Positions 51,923 through 61,444 of a stretch of 64,000 nucleotides of DNA are shown piece after piece. This DNA comes from Natronobacterium gregoryi SP2. GTDB lineage: Archaea > Halobacteriota > Halobacteria > Halobacteriales > Natrialbaceae. The stretch covers positions 1,550,001 to 1,614,000 of the forward strand of contig NC_019792.1 of NCBI RefSeq assembly GCF_000230715.2. Reading direction: 5' to 3'. Each line of letters starts with the position of its first letter. The first letter of the stretch is position 1. The notes beneath the pieces are model-generated. The model was not told where the DNA came from and made no database searches. It saw nothing but the letters and a program-made list of their open reading frames with translations. A program made the position numbers and the translations under genes.

Positions 51923-53082
51923 ACGCGAAGATGGACGACATGGACGACGTCTCACTCGAGGACGCCCGAAGCCTGCTGATCGACCTCGTCTCGATCCCCT
52001 CGCCGACGGGTGAAGAAACCGAAGCAGCCAAACGGCTCGTCGAGTTCTTCGCGGCGCACGGCCGCGAGGCCTGGATCGACGAGATCGGTAACGTTCGCGC
52101 GCCGGCCGACGACGCCGTGCTGTTGACCTCGCACGTCGACACCGTCCCCGGCGAGATTCCAGTCGACGTGCAGCCAGCGGACACCGAGGACGTAGAGGCC
52201 GAGGTCGCCGACGAGGAGGGTGAAGACGTCCTCTGGGGCCGTGGCAGCGTCGACGCGACGGGACCGCTCGCTGCGATGGCGGCCGCTGCCGTTCGTACGG
52301 GCGTCTCGTTCGTCGGCGTCGTCGGCGAAGAGATCGACTCGAAAGGCGCACGCTACCTAGTCGACGATCGAGACGAGCCTCCGGAGGCCGTCGTCAACGG
52401 CGAGCCCTCCAGCACCGACGGAATCACGTTGGGGTATCGTGGCCTGCTCGCCGGTACCTACGTTGCGACCAGCGAGTCCGGTCACACCTCGTGGCCGGAC
52501 CCGAACGCGATCCAGCGTGCCATCCGCTGGTGGGCGACCGTCGAAGAGCAGTTCGAGAGCGAGGAAGACGGCGTCGGTCCGCCGGACCGACGAAACGGAG
52601 GCGGTGAAGCCGCCGAAGTGCCCGTCTTCGAGCAGGTAACGACCAAACCGGTCGACGTCGACGGCGGCGTCAGCGACGACGGCCTCTCGGTCGAAGCGAC
52701 GATGGACGTCCAGTTCCGGGTCCCGCCCGAACTCGAGGTCGAGACCGTCCGCGAGGCTGCGGAAGCCGAACTCGAGGTCGGGACCGTCACCTGGAACGAC
52801 GAGGTCCCGCCCGTGATGACGAGCCCACGGACGGCGGTCGCACGAGCCTTCCGCGTCGCCATCCGCGACGCGGGCGAAGAACCACGCCTGGTTCGGAAGA
52901 CCGGCACCAGTGACATGAACATCTACGCCGATGCGTGGGACTGCCCGATGGCCACCTACGGCCCGGGTAATTCGGACCTGGATCACGCGCCCGACGAACG
53001 CCTCTCGCTTGCGGCGTTCGACCAGTCCGTCGAGATCCTCGAGCGAGTGGCAACGACGCTCTCCGACGGCGACGATCGCTGA
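51919..53082 (+). CDS. lysK: LysW-ornithine/lysine deacylase (ArgE/LysK)
   Basis: The 387-residue M20 peptidase releases the product from LysW. SIPSPTGEETEAAKRLVEFF, SHVDTVPG (metal His-Asp), GRGSVDATGPLAAMAAAA, VGEEIDSKGARYL (catalytic Glu-Glu) and GTSDMNIYADAWDCPMATYGPG fit the LysK/ArgE clan. It ends the run of overlapping genes from lysW. The ornithine carbamoyltransferase gene argF is not in this window. Confidence 0.93.
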   Translation: MNAKMDDMDDVSLEDARSLLIDLVSIPSPTGEETEAAKRLVEFFAAHGREAWIDEIGNVRAPADDAVLLTSHVDTVPGEIPVDVQPADTEDVEAEVADEEGEDVLWGRGSVDATGPLAAMAAAAVRTGVSFVGVVGEEIDSKGARYLVDDRDEPPEAVVNGEPSSTDGITLGYRGLLAGTYVATSESGHTSWPDPNAIQRAIRWWATVEEQFESEEDGVGPPDRRNGGGEAAEVPVFEQVTTKPVDVDGGVSDDGLSVEATMDVQFRVPPELEVETVREAAEAELEVGTVTWNDEVPPVMTSPRTAVARAFRVAIRDAGEEPRLVRKTGTSDMNIYADAWDCPMATYGPGNSDLDHAPDERLSLAAFDQSVEILERVATTLSDGDDR

Positions 53083-53108
53083 CGCAGTAATCACATGACG
53101 CGGTTCGT

Positions 53109-53600
53109 TTACCGCTCGAGGAGGACGGACACCACCTCGAGCCCGACGCCGTAGACGGCGTGTCTCATCAGGTTCGTTGCGTCGCCGTTCGGGAAGGCCG
53201 GTGCCATCTCGACGCCGACCGTCGAGAGCCAGACCGGCATGACGAGAACCGCGAGGGCCACCCAGACGGCCAGTCCGTAGGCGAGTCCGGCGGCGACCGT
53301 ACTGCGGGGAGTCAGGTCTCGATTCGTGGTCGAAACGATCGCGGCGAAGACGACGCCGAGTACCGCACCGTGGGCGACGTGGGTCGTCCAGCCGACGAGT
53401 CCACCCTCGAGGCCGTACATCGCCGGAATGCCCATCTCGAGGATGGCTGGCGTCTGGACGGACAGCAGGATGCCGAATGCGATCGCGGCGACGATGCCGC
53501 CGACGGTTCCGGCCTGTCAAGGCTCGAGTGCGGTTCCGCGCCCGACGCCGAATCGAGTGCTGTTTTCGATGCCATGGGGAGACACACTACGAGGTGACAT
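53109..53600 (-). pseudogene. Membrane protein gene broken by an in-frame TGA
   Basis: The frame from ATG 53600 (MSPRSVSPHGIENSTRFGV) runs to TGA 53517-53519. The same frame continues without other stops as QAGTVGGIVAAIAFGILLSV and on through MGIPAMYGLEGGLVGWTTHVA to 53109. The continuous hydrophobic pattern across the stop, with no start codon between it and the first helix, suggests one membrane gene disrupted by a nonsense mutation or sequencing error. The intact 3' part (ATG 53435) is 108 residues. Confidence 0.5.
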
Positions 53601-53987
53601 ACCCATGTCTCGGTTGGGAGCTGCCGCCGCACACTCGCCGGTTCCGAACCGTCCCGGGTGAATGAGACGCCGTCGGAATCGACTCGGCGCGCTGCCCTGT
53701 TCTCTCGCATCCTCGAGGCGTCGGTCATGCACTTCCTGTTGGCCCACTGCGGTGGAACCTCCGACCAGGTCGTCGAGAGCGATCGCTCGATCGTCTTCGA
53801 TCGGGACGAGGCCCGACTACACCCCCAGAAGCCGCTGCGCAACTGGTTGCTCGAGTACCGGTGTTTTCGTTTACGAGGCCGAGAGCGGACGGTCTCGCTC
53901 GCCAACGCCGTATGCCGCTCCGAAGTCGAGGGCGAGTCGTGTGGTCGGCTTTATAAGTCCATAGTGTTGTATCTACGACACGGTTCG
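53601..53987. other. Intergenic, no gene recognised
   Basis: Translations are unlike known proteins. A TATA-like CTTTATAAG at 53949-53957 serves the gene at 53988. Confidence 0.4.
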
Positions 53988-54578
53988 ATGAAAGCCCTCC
54001 AGAAGATAGCGTCCGACGACACGTGGCGGTACGCGATTCTCGTCGGTCTCGCCTCGACTCCGTTTTCGGTGCTTATCTACTGGCAGTCGTCGAACGGGTA
54101 CTCGTACGGGTTCGAACCCGTGTTTGTCGCCGGACTGCTCGTCGGGTTTCTCGCCAGCGGGCGCGAACTCGACGAGCGGCGGGTCGGTTCGCGGACCGGA
54201 CTCGTCGCTCTCTTTCCGGCACTCTGGCCGTTCGTCGATACGCTCGTGTTCATCAGTGACCTGACGCAGTCGCTCTGGTTTAGCGGCGTGCAAGTCACGT
54301 TCCTCGTCGTGTTTTACGTATTTGCCGCTGGTCTTTCCATGCTGGTCGGAATGGTCGGCGCACTGATCGGCAACTGGCTGCTTACGACAGTTCGAAACGA
54401 TACTGTGGCGCTGGCCAAAGCCGGCACGCTCTTCGTCTTCATCGTGGTCGTTCTCGCATCCTTCCGGTTGCTCGTCGGCGATCCACCGGGACGCAAGACC
54501 AGCCTGGAACACACGCTGTCGGTGGCAGTTTGGTGGGGCGGCGTCTGTGCAGTGCTGTACTACGTATTCCGCAAGTAG
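53988..54578 (+). CDS. DUF5518-like membrane protein
   Basis: The 196-residue protein has four or five transmembrane helices (YAILVGLASTPFSVLIYW, FEPVFVAGLLVGFLASG, VQVTFLVVFYVFAAGLSMLVGMVGALIGNWLL, LFVFIVVVLASFRLL, VAVWWGGVCAVLYYVF), the pattern of haloarchaeal DUF5518 proteins. Start at ATG 53988 is favoured by the TATA box about 33 bases upstream; the longer frame from 53658 is rejected. Function unknown. Its 3' end overlaps slightly with a leftward ORF. Confidence 0.75.
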   Translation: MKALQKIASDDTWRYAILVGLASTPFSVLIYWQSSNGYSYGFEPVFVAGLLVGFLASGRELDERRVGSRTGLVALFPALWPFVDTLVFISDLTQSLWFSGVQVTFLVVFYVFAAGLSMLVGMVGALIGNWLLTTVRNDTVALAKAGTLFVFIVVVLASFRLLVGDPPGRKTSLEHTLSVAVWWGGVCAVLYYVFRK

Positions 54579-55075
54579 GATCGCCGATTCGAACACGATG
54601 TGTGACAAATCCTACAGTTACTGGTGCACTCTGATGATGTATGGCCTCCCGTGACTCGAGCACAGAACACAGTCGGATAGAAGGCGTTCTCCTTCTCTGT
54701 CTCGGACTCGCTCTCGTCGGATACGGAGTCGGTCAGCGGACGGACACCATCGAATACAGTGTTCCCGGTGTCGTCTCTCTCGTCGGGGGGACCACGCTGC
54801 TGGTGTGGGGGGCTGTCACTGCACTCCCGCTCGTGAATGCAGTCGAACCGAGGGCGTCCACGATAGTACTGGCGCGTGCTGTCCGGCTTCCCGAACAAAT
54901 CCGAGGGCAGCATCGACGACGTCGCGTGATAACCGGACCCGTTTCGGTCTTCGTCCACGTCGTCGGTATCGAGTTCCGTCGTCGCTGTCTCCGACGTAAG
55001 AATCGTCCCGAGACAGCCAGCGAGGGCACCCATCGTACCAGCGGTACAGGTTCCAAGCAGGGGTCGGCACTCCAT
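54560..55075 (-). CDS. Possible small lipoprotein, doubtful 3' part
   Basis: From ATG 55075 the frame reads MECRPLLGTCTAGTMGALAG with a lipobox (GALAGC), then a Thr/Asp/Glu-rich stretch, as in haloarchaeal lipoproteins. A TATA-like CAATATTTG (about 55101-55112) sits at a suitable distance. After about residue 60 the sequence is less protein-like and runs antisense to the ORF at 54641, so the true end is unclear. Confidence 0.4.
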   Translation of the reverse strand: MECRPLLGTCTAGTMGALAGCLGTILTSETATTELDTDDVDEDRNGSGYHATSSMLPSDLFGKPDSTRQYYRGRPRFDCIHERECSDSPPHQQRGPPDERDDTGNTVFDGVRPLTDSVSDESESETEKENAFYPTVFCARVTGGHTSSECTSNCRICHTSCSNRRSYLRNT

Positions 55076-55087
55076 ACGCTTGACTGA
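54641..55087 (+). CDS. Possible two-helix membrane protein, doubtful 3' part
   Basis: The first 70 residues (MASRDSSTEHSRIEGVLLLC, then two hydrophobic helices GVLLLCLGLALVGYG and GVVSLVGGTTLLVWGAV) look real. The Arg-rich remainder looks like the shadow of the leftward lipoprotein ORF on the opposite strand. Either this gene ends early or one of the two has decayed. No family recognised. Confidence 0.35.
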   Translation: MASRDSSTEHSRIEGVLLLCLGLALVGYGVGQRTDTIEYSVPGVVSLVGGTTLLVWGAVTALPLVNAVEPRASTIVLARAVRLPEQIRGQHRRRRVITGPVSVFVHVVGIEFRRRCLRRKNRPETASEGTHRTSGTGSKQGSALHTLD

Positions 55088-55204
55088 ACTGTTACTCGGC
55101 AAATATTGTCTGTCCGTCTCGAGTTCGAGTCTCCGAATTCGTGGACAGCGGAAAATCGGCCACAACCCACGCTCTTTTCCCCCTCGCTTGCCTCTCGGTC
55201 GACA

Positions 55205-56482
55205 ATGAGCCTCAGTCTCTCGGCCGACCAACCGGCCGCGCCCGCCGTCGCCGACGACGGCGTCTGGCTCGAGTGTATCGAGTGTGACGAACCGTTCGCC
55301 CCTTTCGAGGATGTCCGCTACACCTGCGACGAGTGTGACGGCCTGCTCGAGGTTCGCTACGCCGACCACCCCACCTTCGACGACTTCGAAGGCGAGGGCG
55401 TCTGGCGCTACGCCGAGGCCCTGCCGCTCGAGGACGGTGTCACCACCCAGGAGGGTGCGACGCCGCTGTACGAGGTGCCGCGACTCGAGGAGGATATCGG
55501 CGTCGAGGCCCTCCGAATCAAACACGAGGGGATGAACCCGACGGGATCGTTCAAGGACCGCGGGATGACCGTCGGCGTCGCCGTCGCGACGGAACTCGGC
55601 GTCGACCGACTCGCCTGCGCGTCGACTGGAAACACCAGCGCCGCGCTCGCAGCCTACGGCTCCCGCGGCGGGATGGAGACGCTCGTTCTCCTGCCCGCGG
55701 GGAAAGTCGCCGCCGGCAAGGTCGCCCAGGCGAGTCTCCACGGCGCACGCATTCTCGAGGTCGACGGCAACTTCGACGCCTGCCTCGACATCGTACAGGA
55801 ACTCGCCGCGAAAGGGGAGGCCTACCTGCTGAACTCGCTGAACCCCTTCCGGCTCGAGGGACAGAAGACGATCGGCCTCGAGATCCTCGAGGCGTTCCGC
55901 GAGGAGTACGACGCCTTCCCGGACCGAATCGTCCTGCCGGTCGGCAACGCTGGCAACACCGCCGCGCTGTACAAGGCGTTTCGCGAACTCGTCCAGGCGG
56001 GCGCGCTCGCTGAAGACGAGGTCCCGAAACTGACGGGCGTCCAGGCGGAAGGAGCCGCGCCGATGGTCGAAGCGATCGAGAACCGTGCCGACGAAGTTCG
56101 TCGCTGGGACGACGTCGAGACCCGTGCGACGGCGATCCGGATCGGCAACCCGGTCAACGCACCGAAGGCGCTGCCGGGCATTCGAGAGACCGGCGGCACT
56201 GCGGTCTCGGTGAGCGACGAGGAGATCACCGAGGCCCAGCGCGACCTCGCGGGCGAGGGGATCGGCGTCGAGCCAGCCTCCGCTGCCTCGATTGCGGGAC
56301 TGCGGAAACTGCGAGCAGAGGGAGTCGTCGACGACGACGAACGCGTCGCCTGCCTGACGACCGGCCACCTGCTCAAAGACCCCGACGCGGCGGCGGCCGC
56401 CGGCGCGGACCCGGAGCCAGTGCCGGCGGATACGGAAGGAGTTCTCGCGAGCCTTGCGGGTGAGAGCTCGCCGGATCGATAG
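55205..56482 (+). CDS. thrC: Threonine synthase
   Basis: The 425-residue PLP enzyme converts O-phosphohomoserine to threonine. An N-terminal zinc ribbon-like ECIECDEPF...YTCDECDGLLEVRY precedes the catalytic part, which has NPTGSFKDRGMTVGVA (PLP lysine), ACASTGNTSAALAAYGSRGGMETLVLLPAGKV, LPVGNAGNTAALYKAF and KLTGVQAEGAAPM. The ATG at 55205 (MSLSLSADQP) fits. The gene is followed by a family 2 repeat. Confidence 0.95.
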   Translation: MSLSLSADQPAAPAVADDGVWLECIECDEPFAPFEDVRYTCDECDGLLEVRYADHPTFDDFEGEGVWRYAEALPLEDGVTTQEGATPLYEVPRLEEDIGVEALRIKHEGMNPTGSFKDRGMTVGVAVATELGVDRLACASTGNTSAALAAYGSRGGMETLVLLPAGKVAAGKVAQASLHGARILEVDGNFDACLDIVQELAAKGEAYLLNSLNPFRLEGQKTIGLEILEAFREEYDAFPDRIVLPVGNAGNTAALYKAFRELVQAGALAEDEVPKLTGVQAEGAAPMVEAIENRADEVRRWDDVETRATAIRIGNPVNAPKALPGIRETGGTAVSVSDEEITEAQRDLAGEGIGVEPASAASIAGLRKLRAEGVVDDDERVACLTTGHLLKDPDAAAAAGADPEPVPADTEGVLASLAGESSPDR

Positions 56483-56494
56483 ATCCGACGGCGT

Positions 56495-56581
56495 GCTAGT
56501 ACTCCGCCAAGCGTCGACTGACGGGTCGAATCGAGCCCCACCGCCAGATTCGACCCCGCAGTGCAGGCTTGGGCCGCCACT
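56495..56581 (-). repeat. 88-bp structured repeat, family 2, copy b (inverted)
   Basis: Read on the minus strand it begins AGTGGCGGCCCAAGCCTG and ends CGCTTGGCGGAGTACTAGCA, as in copies at 26191 and 59330. The stem GGGTCGAATC/GATTCGACCC is present with mismatched outer pairs. It lies 12 bases after thrC. Confidence 0.75.
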
Positions 56582-56681
56582 ATAGCACCTGCAAAGTTGA
56601 GCGCGTGACGGACGTCCGACGCGTCTGACGGCCGACTGACTGAACCTTTTCCCCGAACGAAACGTACTCGAGGAGTGGCCC

Positions 56682-57008
56682 ATGTCCGCCGAGAACCGAC
56701 CCCACTCCCCCCACGAGAACCGACCCCCCGAGTCAGGCGTCGGACCCGCGACGAGTCCCGACGTCGAACTCGAGTTCCAGTCCCCCTCGCGAACCGAACC
56801 CGAATCCGAACTCCACTTCCAGATCGAACGAACGAAACTGCAGACCCGTGTGACCGCCCTCGAGCGGGCCCTCGAGACGAGCGAACGACAGCGAACGGAG
56901 ATCGTCACCCAGTACGAACGCCTGCTCGAGGAACGAACCGACGAGGACGACGCCACCGGGGACGAGACCGCCGGGTTGGTGGCCCGGTTGCTCGGGTGCT
57001 GGCGCTGA
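56682..57008 (+). CDS. Conserved hypothetical, coiled-coil
   Basis: The 108-residue product has a Pro/Ser-rich N-terminus (NRPHSPHENRPPESG) and a charged coiled-coil (IERTKLQTRVTALERALETSERQRTEIVTQYERLLEER), ending LVARLLGCWR. No enzyme motif is seen. It could be an adaptor or a regulator; I do not recognise the family. Confidence 0.6.
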   Translation: MSAENRPHSPHENRPPESGVGPATSPDVELEFQSPSRTEPESELHFQIERTKLQTRVTALERALETSERQRTEIVTQYERLLEERTDEDDATGDETAGLVARLLGCWR

Positions 57009-57193
57009 GTCGTCTCGACTCGCCGGACGCCGTCTTAATTCGGTTTTCCGTTTTGGCTGTCTTTGACGGCCGACTACGATCGGATTCGGTTGATCTGGTC
57101 GACAATCTATTGTTCGACCGGACGCTCACCGGCACTGCCATTACATCGGTATGTGAAAAAATCATTAAGTTTGTGTTCGGGATAGCGCTCGGT

Positions 57194-58441
57194 ATGGGCG
57201 AGCGTAACAGGCTGGTCGATCGGCGTACAGTGCTTCGAGGAGTCGGTGCTGGAGCGGTCGGACTCGCAGGCATCGGCACAGCGACGGCACAGGAGGCGGT
57301 GACGATAACTGCCGTCTGGACCGACGACGAGGAGGAAGACTTCCTCGCAGTGGTCGACTCCGCCGAGGGGGAAACCGGGCTCGACATCTCGTACGAACCC
57401 CGGGACACCGAAACCCTCCTGACGGAGACGCTAATGGACTACGAGGTAGATGTCGCAACGGCGGACATCGTCGTACTGCCGACGGAAGGACGGGTGCAAC
57501 GCGACGGGGCTGCAGGCCACCTGGAGCCGCTCGGTGAGCTGTGGGACGAAGACGACTACACGACCGAACACGAGCGGGTCGCGGTCGACGGCGAACCGTA
57601 CGCCGCGCCGTTCGGCGGCGACATCAAGCCCGGGTTCTGGTATCGGCCGTCGTTCTTCGACGAGCACGACCTCGAGGAGCCCGACGACTACGACGCGTTC
57701 CTCGACCTGCTCGGGGAGATCGACGGCATCGAGGGTGTGGAAGCGCCGCTGGCCTCGGGGAACGGCGATGGCTGGCCGTTGAGTGACGTGACCGAGGCGT
57801 TCATCCTCCGGCAGGAAGACGGTGCTCAGTTGCAGAGCGATCTCATCGACGGCGAGGCCTCGTTCACCGACGAGCGCGTCGTCACCGCCTTCGAGGAGTT
57901 ACAGGAACTCCTCCAGGCGGGCTACTTCAGCGAGGTTCGGGACTTCGGCATCCAGTACGAGTTCTTCTGGGAGAACGAGACGCCGCTTTACTTCATGGGG
58001 TCGTGGACGCCAGCGTTCGGCGCGATCGAAGATCCAGACGACTTAGATTACTTCATGCTCCCCGGCGCGGAGGCGATGGTGACGAGCATCAACTGGTTCA
58101 CTGTCCCGACGTATGGAGCGAACGTGGACGCGGCACGAGAAGCCGTCGAGGCGATCATCTCGCCCGAGGGACAGCAGGTCTGGACCGAACGGGGCGGCTT
58201 CATTCCGACGGCCGTCGACGTGCCGGACGAGGCCTTCGAGGTCGACATCATGCGCGAGATTTCGGAGGACGCGGACGAGGTCGAACTCGTCCCCGACCTG
58301 GACGACGCGTTAGGTGATCCGTTCCAGGCGGAGTTCTGGTCTCAACTGCTGGGCCTCTGGGCAGAACCGGATCAGGAGATCGAACCGATCGTCGAGGCCC
58401 TCGACGACGTGTTACAGGAGACCGTCGAGGACGAGATGTAA
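57194..58441 (+). CDS. Carbohydrate-type ABC substrate-binding protein
   Basis: The 415-residue protein starts with a Tat signal (VDRRTVLRGVGAGAVGLAGI) but has no lipobox cysteine at the cleavage site (ATAQEAVT), unusual for haloarchaea. The mature part is an extracellular solute-binding family 1 protein (FGGDIKPGFWYRPSFFDEHDLEEPDDYDAFLDLL, MGSWTPAFGAI). It probably serves the permeases and ATPase at 60464-63612, which lie on the other strand. Confidence 0.85.
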   Translation: MGERNRLVDRRTVLRGVGAGAVGLAGIGTATAQEAVTITAVWTDDEEEDFLAVVDSAEGETGLDISYEPRDTETLLTETLMDYEVDVATADIVVLPTEGRVQRDGAAGHLEPLGELWDEDDYTTEHERVAVDGEPYAAPFGGDIKPGFWYRPSFFDEHDLEEPDDYDAFLDLLGEIDGIEGVEAPLASGNGDGWPLSDVTEAFILRQEDGAQLQSDLIDGEASFTDERVVTAFEELQELLQAGYFSEVRDFGIQYEFFWENETPLYFMGSWTPAFGAIEDPDDLDYFMLPGAEAMVTSINWFTVPTYGANVDAAREAVEAIISPEGQQVWTERGGFIPTAVDVPDEAFEVDIMREISEDADEVELVPDLDDALGDPFQAEFWSQLLGLWAEPDQEIEPIVEALDDVLQETVEDEM

Positions 58442-58451
58442 GGACTGAACC

Positions 58452-58799
58452 GTGGCAACGCTCAGCGAGGACGACGCCGACATCGGCGACGAGGAACAGG
58501 GTGGCGACAGTATCGAGGGTGGGGACGAGGGTAGCCTCCTCGAGTCGCTGGTCGTCGTCGGCCAGGAGATCCGACGGAGTAGCGCCAACGCCATCGCCGT
58601 CGACTTCCTGTACCTATTCACGACAGCGTTTTTCGCTACGCTGGCGGTTCGCGGGTTCTGGCCGGCGGTCATCGCGGCGTTGCCGATCGCGGTCCTGCTC
58701 TCGTTTGCGTGGCTGTCCTCGCGGCTGTTCTTCATCACGAACGTCCTCGTCATCGTCGTGACCGTAGCTGTGACTCGAGCGGGGCACGTGCCGTTGTAA
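58452..58799 (+). CDS. Small membrane protein following the binding protein
   Basis: The 115-residue product starts at GTG 58452 with a 35-residue acidic tail and has two or three helices (AIAVDFLYLFTTAFFATLAV, AVIAALPIAVLLSFAWL, FFITNVLVIVVTVAVT). It lies ten bases after the sugar-binding protein gene and may anchor or accompany that soluble binding protein, though this is inference. Confidence 0.7.
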   Translation: MATLSEDDADIGDEEQGGDSIEGGDEGSLLESLVVVGQEIRRSSANAIAVDFLYLFTTAFFATLAVRGFWPAVIAALPIAVLLSFAWLSSRLFFITNVLVIVVTVAVTRAGHVPL

Positions 58800-59329
58800 C
58801 AGTTCGGTTTATCTGGAATCTACCCTAATCTATTGTTTTTGCAGGAATCTTCTCACCCAACCACCAGTACCTGGTTAAAATTCATCCAGATCACACCGCA
58901 ACCAACCATCACCAATTGCCCCAAAGTCGCCGCAGTCTATTGATCCTACAGAGCGGCGGCGGTGCAGAAGTCTTCACAAGGAAGTGGCAGGACGAGTTTG
59001 ATGCGTCCAGCAACAAAGCCGTCCTACCGGGTAACGATACGGTCGCACAGGTTTTCATACTGACGGACAGAAGTCGATGAAGAGAATTCGCTGGACGGGA
59101 GCGACGAATTCTCACAATAGTTCTGTCCGACAGTATCAAAGCTCTGGAGACGGAGACAACGGCACTTCTTGAGCCGCTTGATCTCTCGTTTATCGGCGTC
59201 TGCAAGGACCTCGGCCTCGGATCCCCACGGGTCCGAGGCCGAGTCAGAGTCAAATCGCACCTCTTCCTCACTCTATGCCTCCGGGTTGCCGTTGCGCTCG
59301 CTAACCACCATCGAGGAAACGATGTCGCT
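58800..59329. other. Lower-GC region, possibly decayed mobile DNA
   Basis: No frame is intact. Short protein-like fragments occur (GAEVFTRKWQDEFDASSNK on the plus strand near 58965-59020; DPWGSEAEVLADADKREIKR on the minus strand near 59190-59250), interrupted by stops. Composition differs from neighbours. With repeats and a VapBC module next door it may be remnant mobile DNA, though no transposase is recognised. Confidence 0.35.
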
Positions 59330-59417
59330 AGTGCTTTGGCAAGCCTGAACGGATGAGTGAAACCGAATGCGGTCGTCTGGTTTCACTCATCAGTCGACGC
59401 TTGGCGGAGTACTAGCT
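59330..59417 (+). repeat. 88-bp structured repeat, family 2, copy c
   Basis: AAGCCTGAAC and CAGTCGACGCTTGGCGGAGT flank a perfect 13-bp stem GATGAGTGAAACC (59352-59364) / GGTTTCACTCATC (59379-59391). The stem differs in four base pairs from copy a but keeps pairing on both sides. Inverted relative to copy b. Confidence 0.8.
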
Positions 59418-59456
59418 CACCGATCACGCTATGAGAACTGTTCTGCACCACCGCTC

Positions 59457-59537
59457 ATACGATCTCCTGTAGTCACTTACCGCCGATCGCCGACCCCGTC
59501 CTGGCGATCGGCGGTAAATAGTTACAGCAGTCCGTAT
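59457..59537 (-). repeat. 81-bp palindromic repeat, family 1, copy b (inverted)
   Basis: The minus-strand left end is ATACGGACTGCTGTA (59523-59537) and the right end TACAGGAGATCGTAT (59457-59471), the same spacing as the other copies. The inner stem CCGATCGCC/GGCGATCGG is also present. It lies immediately after the vapC stop. Confidence 0.8.
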
Positions 59538-59547
59538 CAGTGAATGT

Positions 59548-59961
59548 CTAAGCTGGCTCATCACGGAACCGTTCTACATCGTCTTCTAACTCGTCAAAAT
59601 CGTTGTCTGCTCCAACAAGCAATGTTCCGTCGACGGATTCGGCTGTCGCAAGGGCGTATGCATCTCCAAGTGCCATGGTGTACGCTTCTTTGAGCGCAGC
59701 GGCAATCTCCCAGCACTCTCGAGGGTCATACACTGCAACGCCCAGTTCCTCGAGCCGGTTCAGGCTTGCTCGGACATCGTCGGGGCGAAACCCGACTCGA
59801 GAGCCAACATACAGTATCTCTGTTTTTGTGACTGGGCTAATGTACCCATCCACCTCTCCAGATGCTACTCTATCGATCCACGCTTCGACGACGTCACTCC
59901 CAGGTTCGTCGTCCAAATAGGCAACGATTGGTTCAGTGTCGAAAACGACCGTGTCCGTCAT
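59548..59961 (-). CDS. vapC: VapC-type PIN-domain toxin
   Basis: The 137-residue protein has the PIN pattern: VVFDTEPIVAYL with the first Asp/Glu, SPVTKTEILY with the conserved Glu, LGDAYALATAESV with the third acidic residue, and VGADNDFDEL near the end. Such toxins are Mg2+-dependent ribonucleases. It overlaps the antitoxin gene by four bases (ATGA). Confidence 0.92.
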   Translation of the reverse strand: MTDTVVFDTEPIVAYLDDEPGSDVVEAWIDRVASGEVDGYISPVTKTEILYVGSRVGFRPDDVRASLNRLEELGVAVYDPRECWEIAAALKEAYTMALGDAYALATAESVDGTLLVGADNDFDELEDDVERFRDEPA

Positions 59962-60269
59962 TCTTCCTCTCGTTTGCCGGAGAAACGCTCGACTAGCTCA
60001 TCGGCCCGCTGCTTGTCGCGTTCTCGTTCCTCACGAAGGATAGCTGTCGCGGGACGCTCCTCATCGCCGTCCCGCTCGAGGCCGCGAAATTCTCGCATCG
60101 AACCAACTGGACGGACGACGATTTCCCCTTCATCGTTCTCGACGAATTTGACTCGGCCTGGAGCAGGGATGCCGTGTTTTTCTCGGAGGCGCTTTGGGAT
60201 CGTTGCCTGCCCCTTTTCAGTAACCGAGACGATGCGTTCCTCACCGTTCGATTTTGTATTACTCGACAC
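59958..60269 (-). CDS. vapB: AbrB/SpoVT-type antitoxin VapB
   Basis: The 103-residue product has the swapped-hairpin AbrB motif IVSVTEKGQATIPKRLREKHGI followed by GRVKFVENDEGEIVVRPV. The C-terminal charged tail would bind and block VapC. Such proteins also repress their own operon. Confidence 0.9.
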   Translation of the reverse strand: MSSNTKSNGEERIVSVTEKGQATIPKRLREKHGIPAPGRVKFVENDEGEIVVRPVGSMREFRGLERDGDEERPATAILREERERDKQRADELVERFSGKREEE

Positions 60270-60463
60270 AGGTATTACTTTTCTCTAAGGATACTTAACG
60301 CTGTTCCCAGATCAACCCGCACAAGCCAGAACTCTTCTCACAGCAAGTTCGTGAATGGGAATTATACGGTACACGGAATTCAGTTTCGAGGACTCATTCT
60401 ACAGATCGTATTCCCAGCTACCGGTAAGCAGAGGATTGTAGTTCGAAGGGAAGAGGGGCGAAG

Positions 60464-61438
<975 letters not shown>

Positions 61439-61444
61439 GTCGAA

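Noticed and set aside
54108-54124. GGGTTCGAACCCGT, another T-arm-like palindrome
   Set aside because: Part of the DUF5518-like coding sequence; no cloverleaf can be built.
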